A stretch of DNA of 49,554 nucleotides from Flavobacteriales bacterium (GTDB lineage: Bacteria > Bacteroidota > Bacteroidia > Flavobacteriales_F > PHOS-HE28): the NCBI GenBank assembly GCA_023382455.1, contig JAHDVX010000025.1, positions 1 through 49,554 of the forward strand, written 5' to 3'. The translations under genes and the position numbers were made by a program. Position 1 is the stretch's first letter. Every line of letters starts with the position of its first letter. The notes beneath the pieces are model-generated. The model worked only from the letters and a program-made list of their open reading frames with translations, ran no database searches and had not been told where the DNA came from. Shown one piece after another: positions 17,461 through 25,640 of the stretch.

Positions 17461-19479
17461 CTACAGCACCATGATCTCCGTGCGGCGGTTCAGGGCCTTG
17501 TTGCTGTCGGAGTCATTGGGGGCAATCGGCTTGCTGTCCCCGAAGCCCTTTGCCTCCAGGCGGTCGGCCGCAATACCGTGCTTCACCAGCCAGTTCACCA
17601 CCTCGCGCGCACGAGATTCGCTGAGCTCCTTGTTGGAGATGGGGCCCACATCACTGTCGGCGTGCCCACCGATCTGCAGGCGCAGGTCCGGGTGGGTCTT
17701 CAGGAAGTCGCAAAGCGCGCTGAGCTCCTTGGTGGAACTGGAATCCAGCTCAAAGCGCTGCGGCTTGTAGAAGATGTTGCGCAGCACCTCGGCATTGCCC
17801 GGCGCGATCTTGGTCAAGGCCATGTCCATGCGCAGGTCGCCGCTCTTCCCCTCCAGGCGCTCGGAGTGCGGGAGGTAGCCTTTGGCAGTGACATGCACCG
17901 CGTACTCCTTCCCGGGCGGCACCTCCACGGCATAGTGTCCCGTGGAGGGATCGGTGATCATGCGGGTGTTGATCTCGGGTTCATCCAGGCTCATCAGGGT
18001 GATGACGGCTTCCACGGGCTCCATCATCCTGAGCCCCTTGATGAAGCCAATGAGCCGGAGCCTTTCCTCCTCATCCCCGGCCATGGGCACGCCGGCCCCC
18101 ATCGTGGCCAGCAGGGCCGTGGCCTCCACATTTCCCACCGGGGTGAGATCAACGCGGTAGATGTCATCTTCGCCCATGCCGCCCGGCCGCACACTGCTGA
18201 AGTACCCGCTTTTGCCATCGGGCATAAGCACCAGGAACTGGTCGTCGCCGGGCGAGTTGATGGGCCAACCCAGGTTCTCCGGGCGGGACCACTGCCCATC
18301 CACGAAACTGGCCTTGAAAAGGTCATAGCCCCCCATGGAATTGTGCCCTTGGCTGGCGAAATAGATGGTGCTGCCGTCACCCGGTGCGTACACGCCTTCC
18401 TCGTCGTACATGGTGTTCACGTCAGGTCCAAGGTTTTCCGCTGCCCCCCAACTGGCGAGTTTCCAATCCCAGGGGCAACGGTAGATGTCGCTGCCACCGA
18501 AGCCTCCTTCCCTGCTGCTCACAAAATAGAGCCAGTTGCCATCGGCCGAGCGCCATGCACTGCTCTCCTGTGCGGGGCTGTTCACCACGAGGGGCATGGG
18601 GACGGGCTGTGACCAGGCGGAACCTTCCATGTCGGTGGTGAAAAGATCTCCGCCGTTCCGCTCGTCGCGGTAGACCACCATGCGGCGGCCATCGGGTGAA
18701 AGGGAGACCGTGGCGTCATTGCGGGGCCCGTTCACCAGGCCGGCCAACGGCTGCGGCGTGCTCCATCCTTGGGCACCCCAGCTGCTGTGGAAGACATCCT
18801 CGAACCAGGAGTTGTTCACCTTGTTGAGCTTGCCGCCCGTGGTTTGCGGCCTTCGGCTGGTGAAGTAGAGGTTGCCCTTGCCGTCGAGCAAGGCACCGTA
18901 CTCGGCCGCCGGTGAATTCACCGGGCCGCCGATATTGGACACCATGGCCTTGGCCGGTGCGTTCATGAGCTCCAATCCCGACCTGCACTCAAGCACCCGT
19001 TTTTCCACCATGTTGTAGGTACGGTCGGGATCGGGGGTGCGGCGGATGATCTCGGCATGGCGCTGGTATGCTGCGATGGCCTCGGCCCACCGGGCGTTGA
19101 GCTGCAAGGCATAGCCCAGCAGGTAATGCACGCGGGGCAAGGCCGGGTCCAACACGGCGGCGCGTTGCAAGAGCGGCAGGGCGCTGGCCGGCATGGGCCC
19201 GTTCAGGAGGCACACCCCGACCTTGCAATTGAGCTCGGCATTGTTCGGATTGATGTCCATGGCCTGCTGGTAGGCGGCGATCGCTGCGGTGTGGTCTATA
19301 CCGCCCTTGGAAGCCAGTTCGTCACCCTTCCGGATGGCTGCCAAGGCCGCCTTCAGCTGCGCCTCATCGGCCACATGGGCTTGATCAAAGGGCACATTGA
19401 CCGAACGGGCGGACGATTGTGCCATTCCCTTTCCACCCAAGGCAAGCAGGGCCAGCATAAGCAATACGCGGTAGAGCAT
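17461..19479 (-). CDS. OmpA-family protein with TPR, beta-propeller and CRD domains (PorE-like)
   Basis: A 672-aa protein starting with MLYRVLLMLALLALGGKGMAQ (the open frame continues 74 codons upstream without signal-peptide character and overlaps the divergent gene). It has TPR-like helices (about 40-165, e.g. AAIAAYQQAMDINPNNAEL), PD40/WD40-like beta-propeller blades (about 185-430: SLSPDGRRMVVY, GGSDIYRC, GGYDLFKAS, GEDDIYRV), a carboxypeptidase-regulatory-like domain (about 470-550) and a C-terminal OmpA domain (about 560-672) with the peptidoglycan-binding pattern GGHADSDVG, NKELSESRA, LNRRTEI. This is the architecture of PorE, the peptidoglycan-anchoring component of T9SS, but PorE is a lipoprotein and this signal peptide has no lipobox Cys. 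It is probably a periplasmic paralogue. Confidence 0.85.
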   Translation of the reverse strand: MLYRVLLMLALLALGGKGMAQSSARSVNVPFDQAHVADEAQLKAALAAIRKGDELASKGGIDHTAAIAAYQQAMDINPNNAELNCKVGVCLLNGPMPASALPLLQRAAVLDPALPRVHYLLGYALQLNARWAEAIAAYQRHAEIIRRTPDPDRTYNMVEKRVLECRSGLELMNAPAKAMVSNIGGPVNSPAAEYGALLDGKGNLYFTSRRPQTTGGKLNKVNNSWFEDVFHSSWGAQGWSTPQPLAGLVNGPRNDATVSLSPDGRRMVVYRDERNGGDLFTTDMEGSAWSQPVPMPLVVNSPAQESSAWRSADGNWLYFVSSREGGFGGSDIYRCPWDWKLASWGAAENLGPDVNTMYDEEGVYAPGDGSTIYFASQGHNSMGGYDLFKASFVDGQWSRPENLGWPINSPGDDQFLVLMPDGKSGYFSSVRPGGMGEDDIYRVDLTPVGNVEATALLATMGAGVPMAGDEEERLRLIGFIKGLRMMEPVEAVITLMSLDEPEINTRMITDPSTGHYAVEVPPGKEYAVHVTAKGYLPHSERLEGKSGDLRMDMALTKIAPGNAEVLRNIFYKPQRFELDSSSTKELSALCDFLKTHPDLRLQIGGHADSDVGPISNKELSESRAREVVNWLVKHGIAADRLEAKGFGDSKPIAPNDSDSNKALNRRTEIMVL

Positions 19480-19591
19480 GTGCCGTATCGGTTTATTGAA
19501 TTGCGGCTGTTCATACGCAGCCCCACAGCCAAGGTTCGGCGGAGGCCCGGCGGGTACTTTTGGCCCCGCCACATCCTGAACCAACCCGCCC
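19480..19591. other. Divergent promoter region
   Basis: No ORF. On the plus strand a perfect TACTTTTG box (19555-19562) serves the M42 peptidase gene. On the minus strand AACCTTGG (19529-19536) is a weaker candidate 49 nt before the OmpA-family gene. Confidence 0.35.
19555..19562 (+). promoter_or_regulatory. -7 element TACTTTTG for the M42 peptidase gene
   Basis: A perfect TAnnTTTG match ending 29 nt before the ATG at 19592. Confidence 0.5.
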
Positions 19592-20746
19592 ATGGCCAAG
19601 AAACCCTCCAAAGGACCCGCCCGCAAGGCGTCCGCCAAGCCCGCCTCCGCCGAAGCCCGTAAGAACAAGAGCATCCTCGGGCAGCACGCGCTGGAATTCA
19701 TGGAACGCTACCTGAACAATGCGAGCCCCACCGGTTTCGAGAGCAGCGGCCAGCGCCTCTGGCTGGATTACATCAAACCCTGGACGGACACACAGTTCAC
19801 CGACCCCTATGGAACGGCGGTGGCGGTGGTGAACCCGGACGCCAAGTACAAGGTGGTGATCGAGGCCCATGCGGACGAGATCAGCTGGTTCGTGCACTAC
19901 ATCACCAGCGACGGCTTCATCTACGTGCGGCGCAATGGTGGCAGCGACCACATGATCGCGCCCAGCAAGCGGGTGAACATCCACACGGACAAGGGCATCG
20001 TGAAGGCCATCTTCGGCTGGCCGGCCATCCATGTGCGCAACGGCAAGAACGACCCCACGCCCTCGCAGGACAACATCTTCCTGGACTGCGGCTGCTCCAG
20101 CAAGAAAGAGGTGGAGGCGCTCGGCATCCACGTGGGCTGCGTGGCCACCTACGAGGACGAGTTCATGGTGCTGAACGGAAAAACCTTCGTGGGCCGTGCG
20201 CTGGATAACCGGATGGGCGGTTTCATGATCGCCGAGGTGGCGCGCCTGCTGAAGGAACAGCGTGTGAAGCTGCCCTTCGGGCTGTACGTGGTGAACAGCG
20301 TACAGGAGGAGGTGGGCCTGCGCGGAGCGGAGATGATCGTGGAACGGATCCGGCCCGACCTTGCCCTGGTCACCGATGTGACGCACGACACGCAGTCGCC
20401 CATGATGAACAAGGTGCAAAGCGGTGACGTTGCCTGCGGCAAGGGGCCGGTGCTGTCCTACGGTCCGGCGGTGCACAACAACCTGCTGCGCAAGGTGGTG
20501 GCCGCCGCAGAGAAGGCGAAGATCCCCTTCCAGCGCGCGGCAGTGAGCCGGGCCACGGGCACCGACACGGATGCCTTCGCCTACGGCGCGGCCGGCGTGC
20601 CCAGCGCGCTCATCAGCCTGCCGCTGCGCTACATGCACACCACGGTGGAAAGCGTGAACCGCGGCGACGTGGAGAACGTGATCAAGCTGATCGTGGCCTC
20701 CTTGCGCAGCCTGAAGGCGAACGAGGACCTGCGCTACATCAAGTAA
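19592..20746 (+). CDS. M42 family metalloaminopeptidase
   Basis: A 384-aa cytosolic enzyme. A Lys/Ala-rich N-terminal extension of about 25 residues (MAKKPSKGPARKASAKPAS) precedes the M42 core. Metal and catalytic motifs are visible: EAHADEISW (His and Asp ligands), GRALDNRMGG (bridging Asp), NSVQEEVGLRGAE (catalytic and metal-binding Glu pair), VTDVTHDT (Asp ligand) and RYMHTTVESVN (His ligand). M42 enzymes form large tetrahedral particles that trim peptides to amino acids, which suits the peptidase and peptide-transporter content of this window. The membrane-protein gene at 20757 follows after 10 bp, indicating co-transcription. Confidence 0.92.
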   Translation: MAKKPSKGPARKASAKPASAEARKNKSILGQHALEFMERYLNNASPTGFESSGQRLWLDYIKPWTDTQFTDPYGTAVAVVNPDAKYKVVIEAHADEISWFVHYITSDGFIYVRRNGGSDHMIAPSKRVNIHTDKGIVKAIFGWPAIHVRNGKNDPTPSQDNIFLDCGCSSKKEVEALGIHVGCVATYEDEFMVLNGKTFVGRALDNRMGGFMIAEVARLLKEQRVKLPFGLYVVNSVQEEVGLRGAEMIVERIRPDLALVTDVTHDTQSPMMNKVQSGDVACGKGPVLSYGPAVHNNLLRKVVAAAEKAKIPFQRAAVSRATGTDTDAFAYGAAGVPSALISLPLRYMHTTVESVNRGDVENVIKLIVASLRSLKANEDLRYIK

Positions 20747-20756
20747 GGCCCGGCAC

Positions 20757-21446
20757 ATGCGTAGGCTGGAGGACCACGAGCGGGGCGCCTTCCACTACCT
20801 GGCCGGCGGGTTGGCGGCGGTGCTGCTGCTGCAGGCCGCAGCGTACCTGAGCAGTCTGCGGGGTACCGCCCTGGACGCCGACCATGCCTTGCTGGTGCCC
20901 TTCCAACAGGGCTATTCGCTGCTGCGCGGGCAATGGGCCTGTGTGGCCACCGCCTCCACCCTGGTGCAGCGGCTGGTGACCGCCCTGGTGGCCGGTGTGG
21001 GCTCGGCGTTCCTGTTGGCACTGGCCTTGTTGCTGTGGAGTTCCTGGCGGAAACGGCCGGGGAGCCGTCCCCAGGTGATGGCCATCCGCTGCACGCTGGC
21101 CATCGTCTTCCTTTGGTCCGCCTATGCGGCCTACTTCGTGCCTTTGCGTGAAACGCGGGTGGAACGCGGCGCGGTGGTGATCCGCGAGCGGAAGGCACTG
21201 ATGGGTGACATCCCGGTTCCCTTCACCACGGTGGAACGGCGGCTGCCTGCGGCGGAGGTGCTTCGCATCGAGGGCGGGCATGTGCCGGCCGGGCCCGGGC
21301 GGCAAGGCGAAGCATGGCTGGACCTGGCGACCGCCGGGGGAAAGGTCCGGATCGGCCGCATGCCCGGCATCCCGGCCGACCAGGAGCTGGTGTCCCTGTG
21401 GCGGGCCAGCTCTGCATCGGCGGTGCTGGAGCGCGAGCTGCGCTGA
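20757..21446 (+). CDS. Hypothetical membrane protein
   Basis: A 229-aa protein of unrecognised family. Three membrane helices are predicted near residues 14-33, 75-96 and 110-128, with a charged loop (WRKRPGSRP) between the second and third, then a soluble C-terminal half of about 100 residues with beta-rich character. It follows the M42 gene by 10 bp and has no promoter-like element of its own, so it is probably read from the M42 promoter. No catalytic motif is seen. Confidence 0.65.
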   Translation: MRRLEDHERGAFHYLAGGLAAVLLLQAAAYLSSLRGTALDADHALLVPFQQGYSLLRGQWACVATASTLVQRLVTALVAGVGSAFLLALALLLWSSWRKRPGSRPQVMAIRCTLAIVFLWSAYAAYFVPLRETRVERGAVVIRERKALMGDIPVPFTTVERRLPAAEVLRIEGGHVPAGPGRQGEAWLDLATAGGKVRIGRMPGIPADQELVSLWRASSASAVLERELR

Positions 21447-21478
21447 TGGCAGGGACCGGCATTCGGGGCGGGACCGCC

Positions 21479-21486
21479 TATCTTGG
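21479..21486 (+). promoter_or_regulatory. -7-like element TATCTTGG before the GNAT gene
   Basis: It matches TAnnTT with GG at the end and lies 24 nt before the ATG at 21511, in the 64-bp gap after the membrane-protein gene. Confidence 0.35.
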
Positions 21487-21510
21487 CTGTACCGGTATTC
21501 CTTGGCCAAC

Positions 21511-21948
21511 ATGCCCATCCGGCTGCTCCGCCCCGAAGAGACCCATGCCTTGCGCCTGGCCGTTTTGCGCCCCGGCCAAGCCGTGGAAGCCGTGGACTGG
21601 CCCATGGACCGGGCCGATGGCACCTTCCATGTGGGCGTGGAGGAGCATGGGCGGCTCCTTGCCGTGGCCACCTTCCAGCCGGAGGGCCATCCCCGGTTGG
21701 GCGCCCAGGCACCGTTCCGGTTGCGGGGCATGGCTACGGACCCCGGGCATCGCGGGCAGGGGCACGGCACACGGTTGCTGGCCTTCGGCGTGGGGCATGC
21801 CCGCGCGGCCGGCTCGGACCTGATCTGGTGCCATGCCCGGATGGCCGCCGTTCCGTTCTATGGCCGCAACGGGTTCCTTTGTGCGGGTGAACCCTTCCCC
21901 ATCGCGGGCATCGGCCTGCACCATTTGATGTACCTCCGGCCGGCATGA
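21511..21948 (+). CDS. GNAT family N-acetyltransferase
   Basis: A 145-aa cytosolic protein with the GNAT fold. The acetyl-CoA pyrophosphate-binding loop lies at about residues 71-86 (RGMATDPGHRGQGHGTRL, matching the Q/RxxGxG/A signature), preceded by the strand RLRGMATD and followed by CHARMAAVPFYGRNGF, the usual motif B with a YxxxGF pattern. The acceptor is unknown. The ATG at 21511 was chosen because the frame upstream overlaps another gene and lacks homology. The stop overlaps the start of the following glycosyltransferase by 4 bp, so the two are probably translationally coupled. Confidence 0.85.
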   Translation: MPIRLLRPEETHALRLAVLRPGQAVEAVDWPMDRADGTFHVGVEEHGRLLAVATFQPEGHPRLGAQAPFRLRGMATDPGHRGQGHGTRLLAFGVGHARAAGSDLIWCHARMAAVPFYGRNGFLCAGEPFPIAGIGLHHLMYLRPA

Positions 21949-23366
21949 GCTCCCTGGACCTGCGATCCCGCTGGCTGCTTGCCGCGTTGCTGGCGCTCAA
22001 CCTGGCCCTGAAGCTCGCATGGACCGGCGTGAATGAACTTGCCGGCGATGAGCCCTTCACCCTGTACTGGTCGCTTCGCCCGTTGCAGGAACTGTTCGGC
22101 ATGCTCCGCACGGAGAACAACCCGCCGCTGTACTTCCTGCTCCTGCACGGGTGGCTGAAATGGGTGCCGCTGGACCCCGCTTGGCTACGCGTTCCATCGG
22201 TGCTCTTCAGCTCGCTCACCGTGTGGCCCTTGTTCCTGCTGGGGCGCAAGCTGGGCGGAACAGGTGCAGCGGCCACGGCGGCGCTCCTGTTCACCTGCAG
22301 CAACCACAGCTATTCCTTCGCGCATGAAGCCCGGGCATACCCCTTGTTGGTGCTGGCCTGTACTTGGGCCGTGTGGCAATTGGTCCGTTTGGCGGACGAT
22401 GCGGAGCGGCACCCGTCCCGGCGGGCGGCGTCCATCATTTGGCTGGTGGCGGCAAACGTGCTGGCCACCTGGTCGCATTACTTCGGCTGGCTGATGGTGG
22501 GCCTGGAGCTGCTGTTGGTATTTGTGGTCCCGCGGCTGCGGCCTGTGCGTGTGAAGATGATGGCCGCAGCCTTGCTCACCGGCGTGTGCAGCTTGCCGCT
22601 GCTGGGCACGTTGCGGTCGCGCGCGGCCACCAGCCTGGGGCAGGGTACCTGGGTGCCGGTGCCCGGCTGGGACGAGCCCTACAACATGCTCCTGCGCTGG
22701 AGCAATGCCCCCGTGGTGGCGGTGCTCTTCATCGCCTTGGTGACCATGGTGCTGATGCTCCGGCGCGGAAAACCGGGGGAGCTCGCCATTCCGTTGTGGT
22801 GGGCACTGGTGCCCTTGGTCGGCATGTTCCTCATCTCCCTGCTCTTTCCCGTCTACATCGACCGGTACCTGTTATTCGCTTCCCCGGGCTTCTACTTGCT
22901 GGTCGGCATATCGGCCGCTTCGATGAGCCTTGGCCGCCTGCCCCGGTTCCTGGTGCCTGCCGCCTGTGTGGCGGCCATGGCCGTGGACTTCGCCCCTTGG
23001 AAGGACAACGGAGCCCATCCCTCGCGCGTGGCCGCACAGGTGGAAGCGTGGCGGACCGGGGCAACCACGGTGTTGATCCAACCACCTTGGTATGACCTCA
23101 CCTACGCCTGGGCCGTGGACCCCAAGCTTTTCACCGGCGCCGCCCCGATGGAGATGGCCCTGCGCGAGCGGAATATCCTGCCCGTGCGCAGCTCCGGGCC
23201 GCCTGCGCTGGACAGCACCGTGGCCACGGTGGTGCACATCGATGCCTGGGCCACCCTGACCGACCCCGATGGGAATGTGCTGAAGCAACTGCATCACTCC
23301 TTTGTACAGACCGATTCCGTGGAAGCGGACAAGAAGGTGATCCTGCGCCGCTTCACCAGGAGGTGA
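21945..23366 (+). CDS. Glycosyltransferase family 39-type membrane protein (second copy)
   Basis: A 473-aa integral membrane protein with about ten hydrophobic helices and a soluble C-terminal part of about 100 residues. The first periplasmic loop carries the acidic motif AGDEPFTLYW (near residue 34), and NNPPLYFLLLHGW follows, both characteristic of GT-C family 39-like enzymes that take sugars from polyprenyl-phosphate donors. It resembles the gene at 11367-12884 in plan but not closely in sequence. It overlaps the upstream GNAT gene by four bases. The acceptor could be surface glycan or protein; nothing local decides this. Confidence 0.8.
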   Translation: MSSLDLRSRWLLAALLALNLALKLAWTGVNELAGDEPFTLYWSLRPLQELFGMLRTENNPPLYFLLLHGWLKWVPLDPAWLRVPSVLFSSLTVWPLFLLGRKLGGTGAAATAALLFTCSNHSYSFAHEARAYPLLVLACTWAVWQLVRLADDAERHPSRRAASIIWLVAANVLATWSHYFGWLMVGLELLLVFVVPRLRPVRVKMMAAALLTGVCSLPLLGTLRSRAATSLGQGTWVPVPGWDEPYNMLLRWSNAPVVAVLFIALVTMVLMLRRGKPGELAIPLWWALVPLVGMFLISLLFPVYIDRYLLFASPGFYLLVGISAASMSLGRLPRFLVPAACVAAMAVDFAPWKDNGAHPSRVAAQVEAWRTGATTVLIQPPWYDLTYAWAVDPKLFTGAAPMEMALRERNILPVRSSGPPALDSTVATVVHIDAWATLTDPDGNVLKQLHHSFVQTDSVEADKKVILRRFTRR

Positions 23367-23451
23367 TCCTGCCGCAGAAACCAGGCCCCCGCCGGCGGTT
23401 GGGGCAACCTGGAATTGGGATGAACGGTAAGCGGCCCGTGATCCGGCACCC

Positions 23452-23459
23452 TAGCTTCG
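23452..23459 (+). promoter_or_regulatory. -7 element TAGCTTCG before the S9 lipoprotein gene
   Basis: A TAnnTTCG variant whose last base lies only 4 nt before the ATG at 23464. A leaderless transcript is predicted. Confidence 0.45.
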
Positions 23460-23463
23460 TAGC

Positions 23464-25413
23464 ATGAAAACCTCCAGCACCTCCCTCCTTTTGCTTTCAG
23501 GCATCGTCCTGGCCAGCGCATGTGGCACGGCGGAGAAGCCGCCAACAACGGCAGCCGTGCAGGCCCCGCCGAGGATCCCGGTAGCGGAATTCTTCAAGAA
23601 CCCGGAAAAGGCCGGCTTCCGCATCAGTCCGGACGGCAACTATTTCAGCTACCGTGCCCCATGGCACGACCGGATGAACATCTTCGTGCAACCCGCGGCA
23701 GGCGGAGAACCTGTGCAGGTGACACAAGACACCGTGCGCGACATCGGCGGCTACTTCTGGAAAGGCAACCGCCTGCTCTACGCCCGCGACATCAACGGCG
23801 ATGAGAACTACATCGTCTTCAGCGCCAGTATGGACGGAAAGGATGTGAAGGCCCTGACACCCCAGCAAGGCGTGCGTGCCGGCGTGCTGGACGACCTGCA
23901 CAACATTCCCGGGATGGAGGAAAGCGTGATCGTGCAGATGAACCAGCGCAATCCCCAGGTGTTCGACCCTTACTTGGTGAACATCAGCACCGGCGCCATC
24001 AAGCCGCTGTATGACAACAAGGAGAACTTCGAAGGCTGGATCACCGACCACAGCGGTACCATTCGCATGGCCACCAAGACGGATGGCACGGACCAAGTGC
24101 TCTACTACCGGGCCTCAGAAAAGGAACCGTTCAAGGAGTACATGCGCACGGGCTTCAAGGACAGCTTCAACCCGTTGTTCTTCACCTTCGACAACAAGAA
24201 CATTTATGCCAGCAGCAACCTCAATGGCCGGGACAAGGCGGCCATCGTGGAATGGGACATAGCGGGCAAGAAGGAAGTGCGGGAGCTCTACGCCAACCCC
24301 GATTACGATGTGTACGGCCTGGATTTCAGCCGCAAGCGGCAAGTGCTCACCATGGTCAACTGGACCGGGGAAAAGAGCGAGCGCAAGATCCTGGACAGCA
24401 CCACACAAGCCTTGTATGACAAACTGGGCGCCGAACTGAAGGGCTATGACTACTGGGTGTACGGCGAGAACGACAACGAGGATAAGTTCATGGTATGGGC
24501 CGGCAACGACCGCATGCCCGGCAAATACTGGTACTATGATGCCACCACCGGGGAGAAGAAGGAAATGGCCGTGCTCTACCCCGGCCTGAAGGAAGAGGAC
24601 CTGGCCGAAATGAAGCCCATCAGCTACCAAAGCCGAGACGGGCTCACCATCCACGGCTACCTCACCTTGCCCAAAGGGCGCGAAGCGAAGAACCTGCCGG
24701 TGGTGATCAACCCGCACGGCGGGCCGTGGGCCCGCGATGAGTGGGGCTACAATGCAGAGGCGCAGCTCCTGGCCAACCGCGGCTATGCCGTGCTGCAGAT
24801 GAACTTTCGTGGCAGCACCGGCTACGGCCGAAAATTCTGGGAGGCCAGCTTCAAGCAATGGGGCAAGACCATGCAGAACGACGTGACCGACGGCGTGGAA
24901 TGGCTGGTGAAGCAGGGTATTGCGGACCCCAAGCGCGTGGCCATCTACGGCGGCAGCTATGGCGGCTACGCCACCTTGGCCGGCATCACCTTCACGCCGG
25001 ACCTCTATGCCTGCGCGGTGGACTACGTGGGCGTCAGCAACCTCTTCACCTTCATGAACACCGTGCCGCCCTACTGGGAGCCCTTCAAGAAGATGATGTA
25101 CGAAATGGTAGGCGACCCCAAGCAGGACAGCCTATTGATGCGGGAGGCTTCACCCGTTTTCCATGCGGATAAGATCAAGTGCCCACTCTTCATCGCACAG
25201 GGAGCCAACGACCCTCGGGTGAACAAGGACGAGAGCGACCAGATGGTGGCCGCCCTCAAGGCCCGTGGGGTGGCCGTGGAATACATGGTGAAGGATGACG
25301 AGGGCCACGGCTTCCACAACGAGGAGAACCGCATGGACTTCTACAACGCCATGGACAAATTCCTGGATGCCCACATTGGCAGCGGCTACCAGGCCACAGC
25401 GGTGAAACTGTAG
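23464..25413 (+). CDS. S9 family prolyl oligopeptidase-type peptidase, lipoprotein
   Basis: A 649-aa protein with a lipoprotein signal peptide (MKTSSTSLLLLSGIVLASAC, lipobox LASAC, lipid-modified Cys at residue 20), so it is membrane-anchored in the periplasm or at the surface. Residues about 40-390 form a beta-propeller gate. The C-terminal alpha/beta-hydrolase has the catalytic Ser498 in GGSYGGYA, Asp583 in ANDPRVN and His615 in EGHGFHNEENR, plus the conserved NPHGGPWARD and QMNFRGSTGYG loops of the S9C-like acylaminoacyl/oligopeptidase group. It would cleave short peptides, often next to Pro or Ala. Its -7 element ends 4 nt before the ATG, and a perfect 13-bp hairpin terminator follows. 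Confidence 0.93.
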   Translation: MKTSSTSLLLLSGIVLASACGTAEKPPTTAAVQAPPRIPVAEFFKNPEKAGFRISPDGNYFSYRAPWHDRMNIFVQPAAGGEPVQVTQDTVRDIGGYFWKGNRLLYARDINGDENYIVFSASMDGKDVKALTPQQGVRAGVLDDLHNIPGMEESVIVQMNQRNPQVFDPYLVNISTGAIKPLYDNKENFEGWITDHSGTIRMATKTDGTDQVLYYRASEKEPFKEYMRTGFKDSFNPLFFTFDNKNIYASSNLNGRDKAAIVEWDIAGKKEVRELYANPDYDVYGLDFSRKRQVLTMVNWTGEKSERKILDSTTQALYDKLGAELKGYDYWVYGENDNEDKFMVWAGNDRMPGKYWYYDATTGEKKEMAVLYPGLKEEDLAEMKPISYQSRDGLTIHGYLTLPKGREAKNLPVVINPHGGPWARDEWGYNAEAQLLANRGYAVLQMNFRGSTGYGRKFWEASFKQWGKTMQNDVTDGVEWLVKQGIADPKRVAIYGGSYGGYATLAGITFTPDLYACAVDYVGVSNLFTFMNTVPPYWEPFKKMMYEMVGDPKQDSLLMREASPVFHADKIKCPLFIAQGANDPRVNKDESDQMVAALKARGVAVEYMVKDDEGHGFHNEENRMDFYNAMDKFLDAHIGSGYQATAVKL

Positions 25414-25437
25414 CAACCCGCTCGCTCCTTCCACGGC

Positions 25438-25469
25438 AACGCGGCCTCCCCCACCAGGGAGGCCGCGTT
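25438..25469 (+). terminator. Hairpin terminator after the S9 peptidase gene
   Basis: A perfect 13-bp inverted repeat (25438-25450 and 25457-25469, loop CCACCA) starts 24 bp after the stop codon and ends in TT, followed by CGTCTCC. Confidence 0.75.
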
Positions 25470-25640
25470 CGTCTCCCCCGACGTGAGGCCCAGGCCTGGG
25501 GCACTCGGGCAACAGGGGCCGGAAAGGTCCGGGCAACCGTTGAGTGCCCGATCCCAGGCACCGGATCGGGCCAGCCCTGCGTCTTGCAGGCACCTGCAAG
25601 CGAACCGACAACCTCCTATCTTTTGCGCCCCAACCTGCCC
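25470..25640 (+). other. Non-coding region with inverted repeats before the CotH gene
   Basis: No ORF. It contains GGGCACTC (25499-25506) facing GAGTGCCC (25542-25549), an outer CCTGGG/CCCAGG pair around them, and CTTGCAGG-CA-CCTGCAAG (25583-25600). A -7-like sequence with one extra base (TATCTTTTG, 25617-25625) lies 15 nt before the ATG at 25641, so the inverted repeats are upstream of the likely transcription start and would act, if at all, at the DNA level. Confidence 0.35.

Noticed and set aside
25470-25600. A riboswitch upstream of the CotH gene
   Set aside because: The GGCAACC-like pieces recall SAM-type elements, but the remainder does not match any class I know and the region lies upstream of the likely transcription start.
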